From contig UPZA01000001.1 of NCBI GenBank assembly GCA_900538575.1, forward strand, positions 186,001 to 250,000: a DNA stretch of 64,000 nucleotides, in the 5' to 3' direction. The notes beneath the pieces were generated by a model that worked only from the letters and a program-made list of their open reading frames with translations, was not told the origin of the DNA and ran no database searches. This stretch comes from an uncultured Ruminococcus sp. (GTDB taxonomy: Bacteria; Bacillota; Clostridia; Oscillospirales; Ruminococcaceae). A program made the position numbers and the translations under genes. Positions 44,547-52,537 of the stretch are shown piece after piece. Numbering within the stretch: the stretch's first letter is position 1; each line of letters starts with the position of its first letter.

Positions 44547-44767
44547 ATGAAGAAGTCGAAAACACAGAAGCATAAAAATATAGTTGAGGCCCTCACCTAT
44601 GCGTATATCCGAAAAATCAAGAAGTGGATGTTTTGCCCAGCTTGCCAAAGCGGTAAGATGACAATCAACAAAAAGTCGACACTTTGGACTTGCGAGGATT
44701 GCGGATACAAGCTATCTGCTGATGAATTTGAGGATGATTATGTGTTTTGGTTTTGCGACGAATGTGG
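44547..44767 (+). pseudogene. Zinc-ribbon protein, 3'-truncated
   Basis: ATG 44547 with AAGGAGG upstream. MFCPACQSGKMTI...LWTCEDCGYKL is a complete C4 zinc ribbon, followed by FWFCDECGT, the start of a second one. Similarity ends at about 44767, where unrelated phage DNA begins; the frame then wanders to a stop at 44888. Confidence 0.6.
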
Positions 44768-44893
44768 CACTTGCGCTCCATTTCCAGTGCATTCAGCTGG
44801 GCAAACAGCGCTTCGCTGTCACAGAGTATTTCACCGGTTTACGGGTCGAAATCAATCTGGTCAAGGACCTGCTGAATGGCGAGGTTAACCACG
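44768..44893 (-). pseudogene. Gp157-like phage gene remnant
   Basis: On the minus strand: VNLAIQQVLDQIDFDP, stop, TGEILCDSEALFAQLNALEMERK. The DPETGEI...LEALQ-type pattern matches siphovirus Gp157 family starts; a TAA replaces the Glu codon. Sandwiched between two plus-strand fragments, so it is a rearranged shard of the island B phage module. Confidence 0.5.
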
Positions 44894-45131
44894 TAAAGTT
44901 TTATGGCGACTCCTTTCTTGCATATAGCGGCATTGTGTATCTGGATTTCTGTTCTGACCCGACGCCATCGCCAATTTGCGGGCCAGACGCTTTGACACCA
45001 CACTCATTGCTTCCTGGTAATTATGCCTTAACTAAATCAATGGAATTAACAAAAGTGCAGAATTCTGGCACATTGTGGTATACCAAAAAATTTCTAACAC
45101 TTTACTACTATATCTTTTTATCTAATGATAT

Positions 45132-46944
45132 AATGACAAAAACATATCAGCAGAAGGTAATAGAAATTTTTGACGATTTCATAAATAGTTTACCTTCAGA
45201 AGTTCAGGAAAATGCTGAAAGGTATTTTTATCCCGAAAACGAAGCTATAAATTTTAAATACGAACATTTTAATTTATTTTCGAATTTTGCAAGTTATAAT
45301 ATATTCGAAAATCAGGATGAAAGGAATTCTTATTATCAAAGTGCAAAGAAATATTATTTTTCATTACTTATGGGATCTGGTGGACAATCTGGCGTAAAGA
45401 AAATGTTAAAGGAAGCTGTTCAGGAGCCTGGATTTGTCTATTCACGCAAAAACATTGATAACATTATACTTAGCGCGGTAATCGATGTATGTATACGTAC
45501 AGCTTGACGAAGCAGATATCAAGCAACTTATTAAGGATTACCCGCATGATAGGCCTAATTATCGAGGAATTGAAAACGATATGATTGCTTTTATTCGCAA
45601 CGAGCGTCAAATTTTATATTACTACGGTTATTTTCATTCAAAATCAACAGGCGCTACGGACTTTGAATTCAGCAGTTTAACTCCAATAGGTGAGTTGGCG
45701 CTTAAAGCGAATGCAAATGAATTTCTCATAATCTGGGAACACCAGAAGATTAAAATGATTTCTCAACCAGCAACGGCTGATATTAATCAAATCCCTTCTA
45801 AAGTTAATAAGCCCCAGTCGGTATTAGCTATACTCCATATTTAGATATTTTAGGTTATGTATTTCGTCAAGATTCAATGTCGCTCGAAGCATATAAGTAT
45901 ATTGTTTCCAGAAAAAAGCATTGTTTTGATAAAAATTTATGGGAGACAGAAGAAAACAATATACTTTGTCATTTGGATGAAATCATGAAACAAGTTAATA
46001 TGTTTGGACGGCAAAGAGATAAGGCTGATGAAGATGGTCGCAAAGAATTACTTAAATACCTTTTAGGACTAAGAAGCGATTTGCCAATGGATGCAGGTTT
46101 GAATCCCTTAGGAATTCTTAAGTTTAGGAACTCAATTGTATATACTGATTGTAAAGATACTCTTGCCTTAATATACAATGTCTACTCAAAACTAAATGAT
46201 TATAAAGTGCAAAAATATGAAAGCGTGTTTAAAATTGTTGAGGGCGATTTACGTAAGAGGTATATCAAAACTGTTGCTGGTAGTTCAACAGCTATTGATA
46301 GTAAAGTAAAAATCCATTGGGACCTTTATAATATTCACCCCGACAATATGATTTTGCTATCAGTTGCAATAACATTTGCAGCTATTTCTTTGAATATCAG
46401 TAATGTAGAGGATATGAACAGAAAAAACATTAACGATGTTAGTAAATTTTTGGAGACGAATTTTACAAATCTTTTAAAGGTAATGGGAATACGTACACTT
46501 CCCAAGATAAAAAAAGAAGTTCAAACTGCCGTATCGTCTATTAGAAATAATGATTATTCAAGTTACTTGAATATGAACGACAATAAAAACGAGCAAATTA
46601 TTGCAAATTATAAAACGCAAAATGCTGCTGATTTATTTACAAAAATCGAAAAAATATCCGCAAGCGCAACTGTTGTGTCGGCGGAAAACAGAGAAAGAAA
46701 TGCTACGTTGGTAAGCATGCTTAAATCATATTATCTGAAATGCTATTCGGAAAATAACATGTTAAAGTGTGAATGTTGCGGCGAAGAAACATTCATTACA
46801 GCTGCCGGAGAGCCGTATGTAGAATTTCACCACTTGATTCCGTTTAACATTGCTTATGGTCCTGATCATTATCTGAATTTGTTTGCATTGTGTCCTAACT
46901 GTCACAGAAAAATTCATTTTTTACATATTGATGACAAATGGTGA
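45132..46944 (+). pseudogene. HNH endonuclease with large N-terminal region, two frameshifts
   Basis: ATG 45132: TKTYQQKVIEIFDDFINSLPSEVQ. The frame breaks near 45,490 (resumes QLDEADIKQLIKDYPHDRPNYRGIENDM) and near 45,815-45,830 (resumes SYTPYLDILGYVFRQDSMSLEAYKYIVSRKK). The last part ends with the HNH domain CECCGEETFITAAGEPYVEFHHLIPFN...LCPNCHRKIHF. Each break is a single lost base. Repaired length about 600 aa. A modification-dependent or restriction-type nuclease is likely, given the adjacent methyltransferases. The 3' end is joined to a methyltransferase fragment at about 46,936. Confidence 0.68.
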
Positions 46945-47077
46945 AATTACTCGAAGAGAAAAAGATGGAACGCTCACTAATAAAGGGAAAAAAGTTATAA
47001 ATAAATTCGGAGTACGCACAAATATTTGGCGTTATGCAAACGGAAAGGGTTTTTCAACAAAAGATTCATTGGCATAA
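46936..47077 (+). pseudogene. DNA methyltransferase internal fragment
   Basis: TNGEITRREKDGTLTNKGKKVINKFGVRTNIWRYANGKGFSTKDSLA then TAA. The WRYANGKGFSTKD segment is typical of the region before the HPAIFPEKLA motif in N4/N6 methyltransferases; both flanks are missing. Same frame as the next gene but separated by the stop. Confidence 0.5.
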
Positions 47078-47089
47078 AATCGTTCGATT

Positions 47090-48175
47090 ATGAAATTCAA
47101 TAAAGATGCCATTCGTGAAAAACATATATGGAAAGACGTGGAATGGGGTAAAAGAACAAAAAATTATAATCCGAAAGGAAAAGACCCCGGAAACGTTTGG
47201 ATTCCGACTGAAGATGACGGTCATGCTAATATTACAGAACATATTATGCTTGATGATGATGGTGTGATTTCACGGCTTTTAAACATGTCTGATTGTGGAA
47301 ATGATTACTTGCTTATACAAGATGATTTTGTTTCTTCTAACATTTTGCCTGCAAATACCGACAATTCTTGTTCGCTGATTTCTCAGCAAAATAGCAAAGT
47401 GATATTTAAATCTTCTGAAAACATGTTCGATGTTTTAGATGGTTCTGTTAAGCTTGTAGTTACTTCACCACCATATTGGAATTTAAAGGACTATTTTAAA
47501 AAAGGTCAAATTGGTCAGGAAAGATATGATGTATACCTTGAACGCATGAAAGCGGTTTGGACACAGTGTTATAACAAACTATCAAAAGATGGTTCTCTTT
47601 GGATTAACATCAATATTCGTATTCAAAATGGCAAAGCAATAACTATTCCGCACGACTTTGTAAAAATCTGCTGTGAAATAGGCCTCTTTTATAAAGGAAT
47701 AGTTATTTGGCACAAATCTTCCGGCATTCCAACTGGAGATAAAAACATTGTGGACCGTCACGAATATGTATTGTTGTTTTCAAAGAATGAACAATTTGAA
47801 GTTAATCATGCTGTATTTGATGGATATTGTGATTATAAAAATGAAAAGTTGAATGGCGGAGCATTCTGGAATATTAATCGTAAAGCTGGAAGTGTTGGTA
47901 AACAGTATATCCATCCTGCAATCTATCCCAATGATTTAGTAGCACGAATTATTAAGGCTACAACTAATATCGATGATACTATTTTAGATCCGTTTCTTGG
48001 TAGCGGCACTTCTGTTATTGCTGCTGAACAGTGCAATAGAAAATGCATAGGATTTGAATATAATGAAGATTTTCAAGAATTAATGCAATCAAGATTTTCT
48101 CAGGAAATTCCAGAAAGCAAAGTGGAGTTTGTTAATGAAACTCAGTCCAATTCGAATTTTGGAAGTAATGCTTGA
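47090..48175 (+). CDS. Beta-class N4-cytosine/N6-adenine DNA methyltransferase
   Basis: 361 aa from ATG 47090 (no good ribosome site). Catalytic motif IV VVTSPPYWNLKDY precedes SAM-binding motif I ILDPFLGSGTSVIAAEQC, the beta-class order. HPAIYPNDLVARII lies between them. The first 100 residues (VEWGKRTKNYNPKGKDPGNVWIP) look like a recognition region cut from a longer protein, so the 5' end may be a fusion with the preceding fragment. Probable partner of the broken HNH nuclease: the modification half appears to have outlived the restriction half. Confidence 0.78.
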   Translation: MKFNKDAIREKHIWKDVEWGKRTKNYNPKGKDPGNVWIPTEDDGHANITEHIMLDDDGVISRLLNMSDCGNDYLLIQDDFVSSNILPANTDNSCSLISQQNSKVIFKSSENMFDVLDGSVKLVVTSPPYWNLKDYFKKGQIGQERYDVYLERMKAVWTQCYNKLSKDGSLWININIRIQNGKAITIPHDFVKICCEIGLFYKGIVIWHKSSGIPTGDKNIVDRHEYVLLFSKNEQFEVNHAVFDGYCDYKNEKLNGGAFWNINRKAGSVGKQYIHPAIYPNDLVARIIKATTNIDDTILDPFLGSGTSVIAAEQCNRKCIGFEYNEDFQELMQSRFSQEIPESKVEFVNETQSNSNFGSNA

Positions 48176-48404
48176 AATAACTAGTATCATCGCTATAGGG
48201 CGAAGATAGATTTGTGATATGTCAACGGAATTAAAATTAAGCGCAACCGCTATAAACAATGGTATTAAGTATCTGAAAGAAATCAGTCTTGCAAGCAGAG
48301 CAGGCTCCAAGAAGAGCGGTCGTTAGTAAATAAAAGTCCCGGCTATCGTCAGGATTTACTGTAGAAATATGTATCATATTGATGTAAAAACTTCTGAACT
48401 TGAT

Positions 48405-48416
48405 TACGGGTCACCA
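48405..48416 (+). repeat. Attachment site copy 3 (right end of the tandem islands)
   Basis: TACGGGTCACCA, identical to the last 12 bases of tRNA-Glu and of copy 2, 30 bases before a strong terminator. Confidence 0.72.
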
Positions 48417-48445
48417 TATTGTTGTTATAAAAGAGATGAACAGTC

Positions 48446-48473
48446 AAAAAAGCCCGAGGTTTCGGGCTTTTTT
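48446..48473 (+). terminator. Probable original tRNA operon terminator
   Basis: AAAAAAGCCCGA-GGT-TTCGGGCTTTTTT. No complete gene precedes it closely on +, so it fits the pre-insertion end of the tRNA-Glu transcript. Confidence 0.7.
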
Positions 48474-48629
48474 GATATTCAAATAGCGAAAAAACGGAAA
48501 GCGGAGTTATGTTCCCCGCAGACTGCAAAACGCAGCGGACAATTTTTTATACTGCCCGCCGCGCTTTATTTAAAATATAAAATTTCTGACCCTCCGTTTA
48601 AGCAGTAGGAGATAATCTTAACGCCGTTA

Positions 48630-50978
48630 TTACTGATTTAACAACATTCTTTTCAATATTATAATATCAAAGCAATTTATAAAGCCGTCCTTATTAATAT
48701 CGGCGATCTCAGTCTGTTTTTCAGTCAAATCCGATTTTCCCAAAATATAATTCTGCAGCAAAACCAAATCTGCCGTATTTCTTTCACCGTCGGAATTAAT
48801 ATCTCCCTTGATCTCGGTTTTTTCCGTTTCCGTCAATGATAACAAATAGGTTAGGGGTGAATTCCAGTAAATCGTGATTTCATTGGTGGAATAGCTTTCG
48901 GAATGATCTATATAGCACTTTGCAGCGGGACTGTTTGAAAGGTAAGCCTTTGCGGCGCTATCCTCTTTGGCTGAATTGACTCCTCCTACAAGCATTCCTT
49001 TCATTGCTTGTCCGGCAACCATCGACGGTCTGTGATGCGGATTCTGCGGAGATACCGTTCCATAACCTGTAACAAAGCATACTCCGTTTGGATTTTTGCC
49101 TAAAAGATAATTGAGATTTGATTCCGCCGCGTCAAGATATTTGCTGTCGTTGGTCAGGTCATAGGCAACGCCAAGTAAAACGCCGGCATTTGCAACCGTC
49201 ATATTGCTTCCCCAATTAAATTTAGTTATTGCCACTCCATATGGAGTAGACGTAGTAGTTTTTAAAAATAAATCAGCCTGAGAAATAACAGAATTCTTAA
49301 CCCTTGTGTATATTTCTGAGTTCTTATCAATATCCTTCATAGTCAGAATTGCAAAGCTGCCGTAATTTCCTACAGTTGTCCAGTCCTGACCTGTTTTTAC
49401 GCCGTTCTGCATAATATATTCAAGATACACGTCGTTTCTTGTAGCGCGGTAAAGCTGTGCGGCTGCCCAATACCGTTCGTCCTTATCGGAGCTGTCCCCG
49501 TAATCGCCGGTGGTTATATCTGAAGGATCCTCAAATATCAAATTAGGATTTTCATTTAAATATCCCCATGCCTTTTCGGCAGCGTTAATGCATGTTTCCG
49601 CAAAAGCTCTGTCTATATCGTAATAAAATTCGTATGCCATCGCCATTGAAGCGCAGAAATCTGCCGTTGCCGTTGTGGAAATAGGAGTTACAATTAATTG
49701 ATTCGTTTCAAATTGCGGCATTATATAGCCGGGGAAATTCTGACATGTTACCTTATGATAAACTCCGCCTGATTCCGACTGCATTTTTAGCATCCATTCA
49801 AGCTCATATCTGACTTCGTCTAAAATATCGGGTATTCCGTTTCCGCTTTCGGGAATACCTATATTGTCGCTATAAAGTTCAGGAGCAGCCTCATAAGCGA
49901 AAAGCAGATCCGCAACTGCTTTTGCTCCCGGAACAACATATCTGCCGTAATCTCCGGCGTCATGCCAGCCTCCCGTAACGTCTATTTTTTCGCTTGTCCC
50001 GTAAATAACAGCTTCCGTATTATGGCAGGCGGGATGACTGAATACGCCCTCCTCAACCTCAGCGCCGCACCTTTGCAGATACAGCATTCTGACGGTATCG
50101 TCCAGCAGATTATCATAAACCGCTTCTGAAATCTCAAAGGTATAGGAATCATCTAAGTTTCCGCAAGATATATAATAGCTTCCCGGTTCCGTTACCGATG
50201 TAAAATCTCCGAAATAATCGGTTTCATCTGCGCTGCTGTTTACAGTTTTACCATAAAGCTCTCCCGTGTAAACCGTCTTGCCGGTGACAGAATCAATTAC
50301 AGAAAATTCAGTTTCATCCGTCACTTCGCGGAAAACCGCCGTTTTCTTGCTATCCGGTTTATAGCCTACCTGATTTATAACGATTGGCGGCTCGTAAGCC
50401 TTGAATTCGGTATAATCAACCTCGCTGTCGTCTATCAGCTCCAATGATACGTTGTCGATATAGATAGTATGCTCCGGCAGCTCATTTCCTTGATTTCCGC
50501 AGTTAAAAACCAGCTTGGACATAATATCTGTTTCCGAATTCATAGTAAATGTGTAATCTATAGTCTGCGGCTCAGACGTTATATTAATCCCTTTCCAAGT
50601 ATAAGCCTTGTATGTACCGCCGTTTTGCTGAATCATTTCTTCAACATAACGGTCTACGGTAGATGATATGTCAAACTTCAGGCGGTAAACTCCGTTCTGA
50701 TACAGCGGCACAATGTCGTAATATACCTGAACGGAATAGTTTAATGTGCCTAAAGACGTAATATTTAAGGCAAGACGTCCACTATCCACAGAGAGGGAGG
50801 CGTTTCCGCCGCTTTCCTTATATGTGCCCCAGCCCGTGGTATTATAATCAAATGTAGAATTGGTTATGATATTATTTGATTCAGCCCATGCCGCCGACGC
50901 GGGTATGGAAGCAGTTAAAATAATTCCCGAAGTAACAGCGGCAATTATTTTAATCAAAGTATGTTTTCTTTTTCTCAT
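48630..50978 (-). CDS. Cellulosomal GH9 cellulase (CBM4-like, Ig, GH9, dockerin)
   Basis: 782 aa; AAGGAGG precedes ATG 50978. Signal peptide (residues 1-32, ending ASAAWA). CBM4/9-like domain about 35-190 (NSTFDYNTTGWGTYKE, YIDNVSLELID). Cellulase N-terminal Ig domain about 197-283 (IVINQVGYKPDSKKTAVF). GH9 catalytic domain about 290-715: GGWHDAGDYGRYV (Asp340/Asp343), NPHHRPS, and NEITIYWNSPLTYLLS with acid Glu700. A type I dockerin ends the protein (GDINSDGERNTADLVLLQNYIL, ADINKDGFINCFDIIILKRML) and docks the enzyme to a scaffoldin cohesin. Divergent from an AraC regulator, its likely controller. Confidence 0.95.
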   Translation of the reverse strand: MRKRKHTLIKIIAAVTSGIILTASIPASAAWAESNNIITNSTFDYNTTGWGTYKESGGNASLSVDSGRLALNITSLGTLNYSVQVYYDIVPLYQNGVYRLKFDISSTVDRYVEEMIQQNGGTYKAYTWKGINITSEPQTIDYTFTMNSETDIMSKLVFNCGNQGNELPEHTIYIDNVSLELIDDSEVDYTEFKAYEPPIVINQVGYKPDSKKTAVFREVTDETEFSVIDSVTGKTVYTGELYGKTVNSSADETDYFGDFTSVTEPGSYYISCGNLDDSYTFEISEAVYDNLLDDTVRMLYLQRCGAEVEEGVFSHPACHNTEAVIYGTSEKIDVTGGWHDAGDYGRYVVPGAKAVADLLFAYEAAPELYSDNIGIPESGNGIPDILDEVRYELEWMLKMQSESGGVYHKVTCQNFPGYIMPQFETNQLIVTPISTTATADFCASMAMAYEFYYDIDRAFAETCINAAEKAWGYLNENPNLIFEDPSDITTGDYGDSSDKDERYWAAAQLYRATRNDVYLEYIMQNGVKTGQDWTTVGNYGSFAILTMKDIDKNSEIYTRVKNSVISQADLFLKTTTSTPYGVAITKFNWGSNMTVANAGVLLGVAYDLTNDSKYLDAAESNLNYLLGKNPNGVCFVTGYGTVSPQNPHHRPSMVAGQAMKGMLVGGVNSAKEDSAAKAYLSNSPAAKCYIDHSESYSTNEITIYWNSPLTYLLSLTETEKTEIKGDINSDGERNTADLVLLQNYILGKSDLTEKQTEIADINKDGFINCFDIIILKRMLLNQ

Positions 50979-51056
50979 AAGTGTTCCTCCTTAATTATAA
51001 TATTTTTGATTAAAACGATATTTTCATTCACAATTTCATAATTTTATTATATATAA

Positions 51057-51085
51057 TTGACAATCCAAATGCAATGATATATAAT
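51057..51085 (+). promoter_or_regulatory. Consensus promoter of the AraC-type gene
   Basis: TTGACA (51057-51062), 17-base spacer, TATAAT (51080-51085). Confidence 0.8.
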
Positions 51086-51124
51086 ACAAATTATAGCGCA
51101 TTTTGTGCATAGGAGGGATTTTTG

Positions 51125-51916
51125 ATGATTATTAACAATGTCGGCTACAATCATTGCCATGACGCTGATTTTTTTATAAACCGCCCGGAGGGCAGCGGAG
51201 ATTATCTGCTTTTATTATTAAAAACTGACGCGGTTTTTATTCTGGATAATGCTGAAACAATCATACCGAAAAATTCTGTTTTCATATATCCAAAGGGTAT
51301 GCCTCAATATTATAAGTGTCTTCCTCAGCAGACCTTTGAAAATAACTGGATTCATTTTCTTTTTGAGCCCGGAGAGGAACAGGAATTTTTAAAGTTAAAC
51401 ATTCCCTACTCTACGCCGATCAAAATAGACAGTATTTATTTTCTTGATTTCTGCTTCAAATCCATAGCTTATGAATTCGGCTCATGTAACCTTTATAAGG
51501 ATAACAGCATTTCTAATTTCATATCGCTGATATTCAATAAAATAAGCGAGCGCTTAAATCAGGAAAGTATGGCTATATTAAGTTCTAAGCAGGAAATGCT
51601 TGTTACTATAAGAAATAAAATATATAGCAAGCCATTCGAATCCAGAACAGTTGAAAGCGCCGCGCACGAGGTTCGCATGTGCAAATCTGCATTTCAGCGC
51701 TCATATAAAGAAACCTTCGGAGTAACGTTTATCGAAGATTTGACAGAAAGCAGGATAGCTTACGCTAAAATGCTGCTTGCCACAACTAATTTGTCCGTAA
51801 CTGAAATCGCCTTTCAGTCCGGTTATAAAACATATGCCCATTTTACAAGGCAGTTCAGGAAAAAATGCAATTTAACGCCGACGGAATTCCGTAGTCTTTT
51901 GCAATCAAACCGCTAA
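51125..51916 (+). CDS. AraC-family transcriptional regulator
   Basis: 263 aa from ATG 51125 with AGGAGGG 7 bases upstream. The N-terminal cupin-like sensor (IPKNSVFIYPKGMPQYYKC, FENNWIHFLFEPGEEQ) resembles sugar-sensing AraC proteins. The C-terminal double HTH has SARIAYAKMLLATTNLSVTEIAFQSGY-like sequence and HFTRQFRKKCNLTPTEFR. It is divergent from the GH9 cellulase across 146 bases, so regulation of that gene by a cellulose breakdown sugar is a reasonable inference. Confidence 0.9.
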   Translation: MIINNVGYNHCHDADFFINRPEGSGDYLLLLLKTDAVFILDNAETIIPKNSVFIYPKGMPQYYKCLPQQTFENNWIHFLFEPGEEQEFLKLNIPYSTPIKIDSIYFLDFCFKSIAYEFGSCNLYKDNSISNFISLIFNKISERLNQESMAILSSKQEMLVTIRNKIYSKPFESRTVESAAHEVRMCKSAFQRSYKETFGVTFIEDLTESRIAYAKMLLATTNLSVTEIAFQSGYKTYAHFTRQFRKKCNLTPTEFRSLLQSNR

Positions 51917-52346
51917 ATCAGATAATATATAATGTAAATTTATTTAAAATAGATTTACAAGCAGCATTTGGGATAAAAGTAAGGATCTTCAGTAAAAGCA
52001 AAGATGATATTTTTGAATTATTGTCATAAAACTAAAAGACCTGAATCCTGTTTAAATTCAGGATTCAAGCCTTCTTAATCTGCCTAATGAATTTTGTGAC
52101 CGACCTTTTAAGGTAAATCAAAATCAGGCAGTTTTTAATTATTAATTTTACTTATCAACTATTGAATAATAAACCTTTTAATTACCGAAGCGTAAACAGG
52201 GCGTATGTAAGTAAAGATATTGCAGCTATACCTTAAAAGTTATTGATATTGCCCACGCTGAATTGTGAAATTATAGAGCAGTCTCTCGCATTTACTTTTC
52301 CGTCATTATTAACATCGGCCGGAAGGCGGGCGCGTCTTAATACGCC
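51917..52346. other. 430-base gap with hairpin and dockerin fossil
   Basis: Contains the stem TGAATCCTG/CAGGATTCA (52042-52067), a possible terminator for the AraC gene, and the dockerin remnant at 52233-52341. Otherwise AT-rich without coding signal. Confidence 0.6.
52233..52341 (-). pseudogene. Dockerin remnant (second half-repeat)
   Basis: Minus-strand frame ADVNNDGKVNARDCSIISQF then SVGNINNF and stop at 52233-52235. DVNNDGKVNARD is a calcium-binding dockerin loop. No signal peptide, catalytic domain or start codon remains upstream. A fossil of another cellulosomal gene next to the AraC/GH9 pair. Confidence 0.72.
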
Positions 52347-52374
52347 TTGACAATTCTAAGGGATATGGTATAAT
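52347..52374 (+). promoter_or_regulatory. Promoter of the MFS transporter unit
   Basis: TTGACA (52347-52352), 16-base spacer, TATAAT (52369-52374). The transcript would begin about 150 bases before the transporter gene. Confidence 0.78.
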
Positions 52375-52404
52375 TTTAATAGTAAAAAAAAGAGGGATAA
52401 CGCT

Positions 52405-52443
52405 ATGCTTTTATGTATTGACAATGCTCTGTGCAGGGTTTAA
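52405..52443 (+). CDS. 12-residue leader peptide upstream of the MFS transporter
   Basis: ATG 52405 with AGAGGGA 6-12 bases upstream encodes MLLCIDNALCRV and stops at 52441-52443. It sits at the expected distance from the promoter and directly before a stem-loop, the architecture of drug-sensing leader peptides for efflux and ribosome-protection genes. Sensing is inferred. Confidence 0.6.
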   Translation: MLLCIDNALCRV

Positions 52444-52493
52444 CGGAACAGACCTGAACAGAGCGGAATAATTTCTGTTCCGAAGCCTTGCAC
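52431..52493 (+). promoter_or_regulatory. Nested stem structure (candidate attenuator)
   Basis: Outer helix GTGCAGGG (52431-52438, inside the leader ORF) with CCTTGCAC (52486-52493). Inner helix CGGAACAGA (52444-52452) with TCTGTTCCG (52474-52482). A second GAACAGA at 52456-52462 can compete for the same partner. A ribosome on the leader would open the outer helix. Confidence 0.55.
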
Positions 52494-52537
52494 ACTGATT
52501 TGAATAAATAAAAATCAAGTTAGGAGTAAGGTTAAAA

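Larger units (their letters stand above)
48176..48629. other. 454-base non-coding region at the right end of island B
   Basis: Contains attachment copy 3 and the terminator at 48446-48473. A 35-codon ATG frame (48220-48327) lacks a ribosome site and is not called. Confidence 0.6.

Noticed and set aside
44894..45080. Minus-strand frame starting MSVVSKRLARKLAMASG
   Set aside because: It may be another shard of the phage module next to the Gp157-like remnant, but it has no ribosome site, and similarity cannot be judged without a search.
48220..48327. 35-codon ATG frame (STELKLSATAINNGIKYLKE...) at the right end of island B
   Set aside because: No ribosome site, no neighbours in the same direction and no recognisable family; probably a remnant or chance frame.
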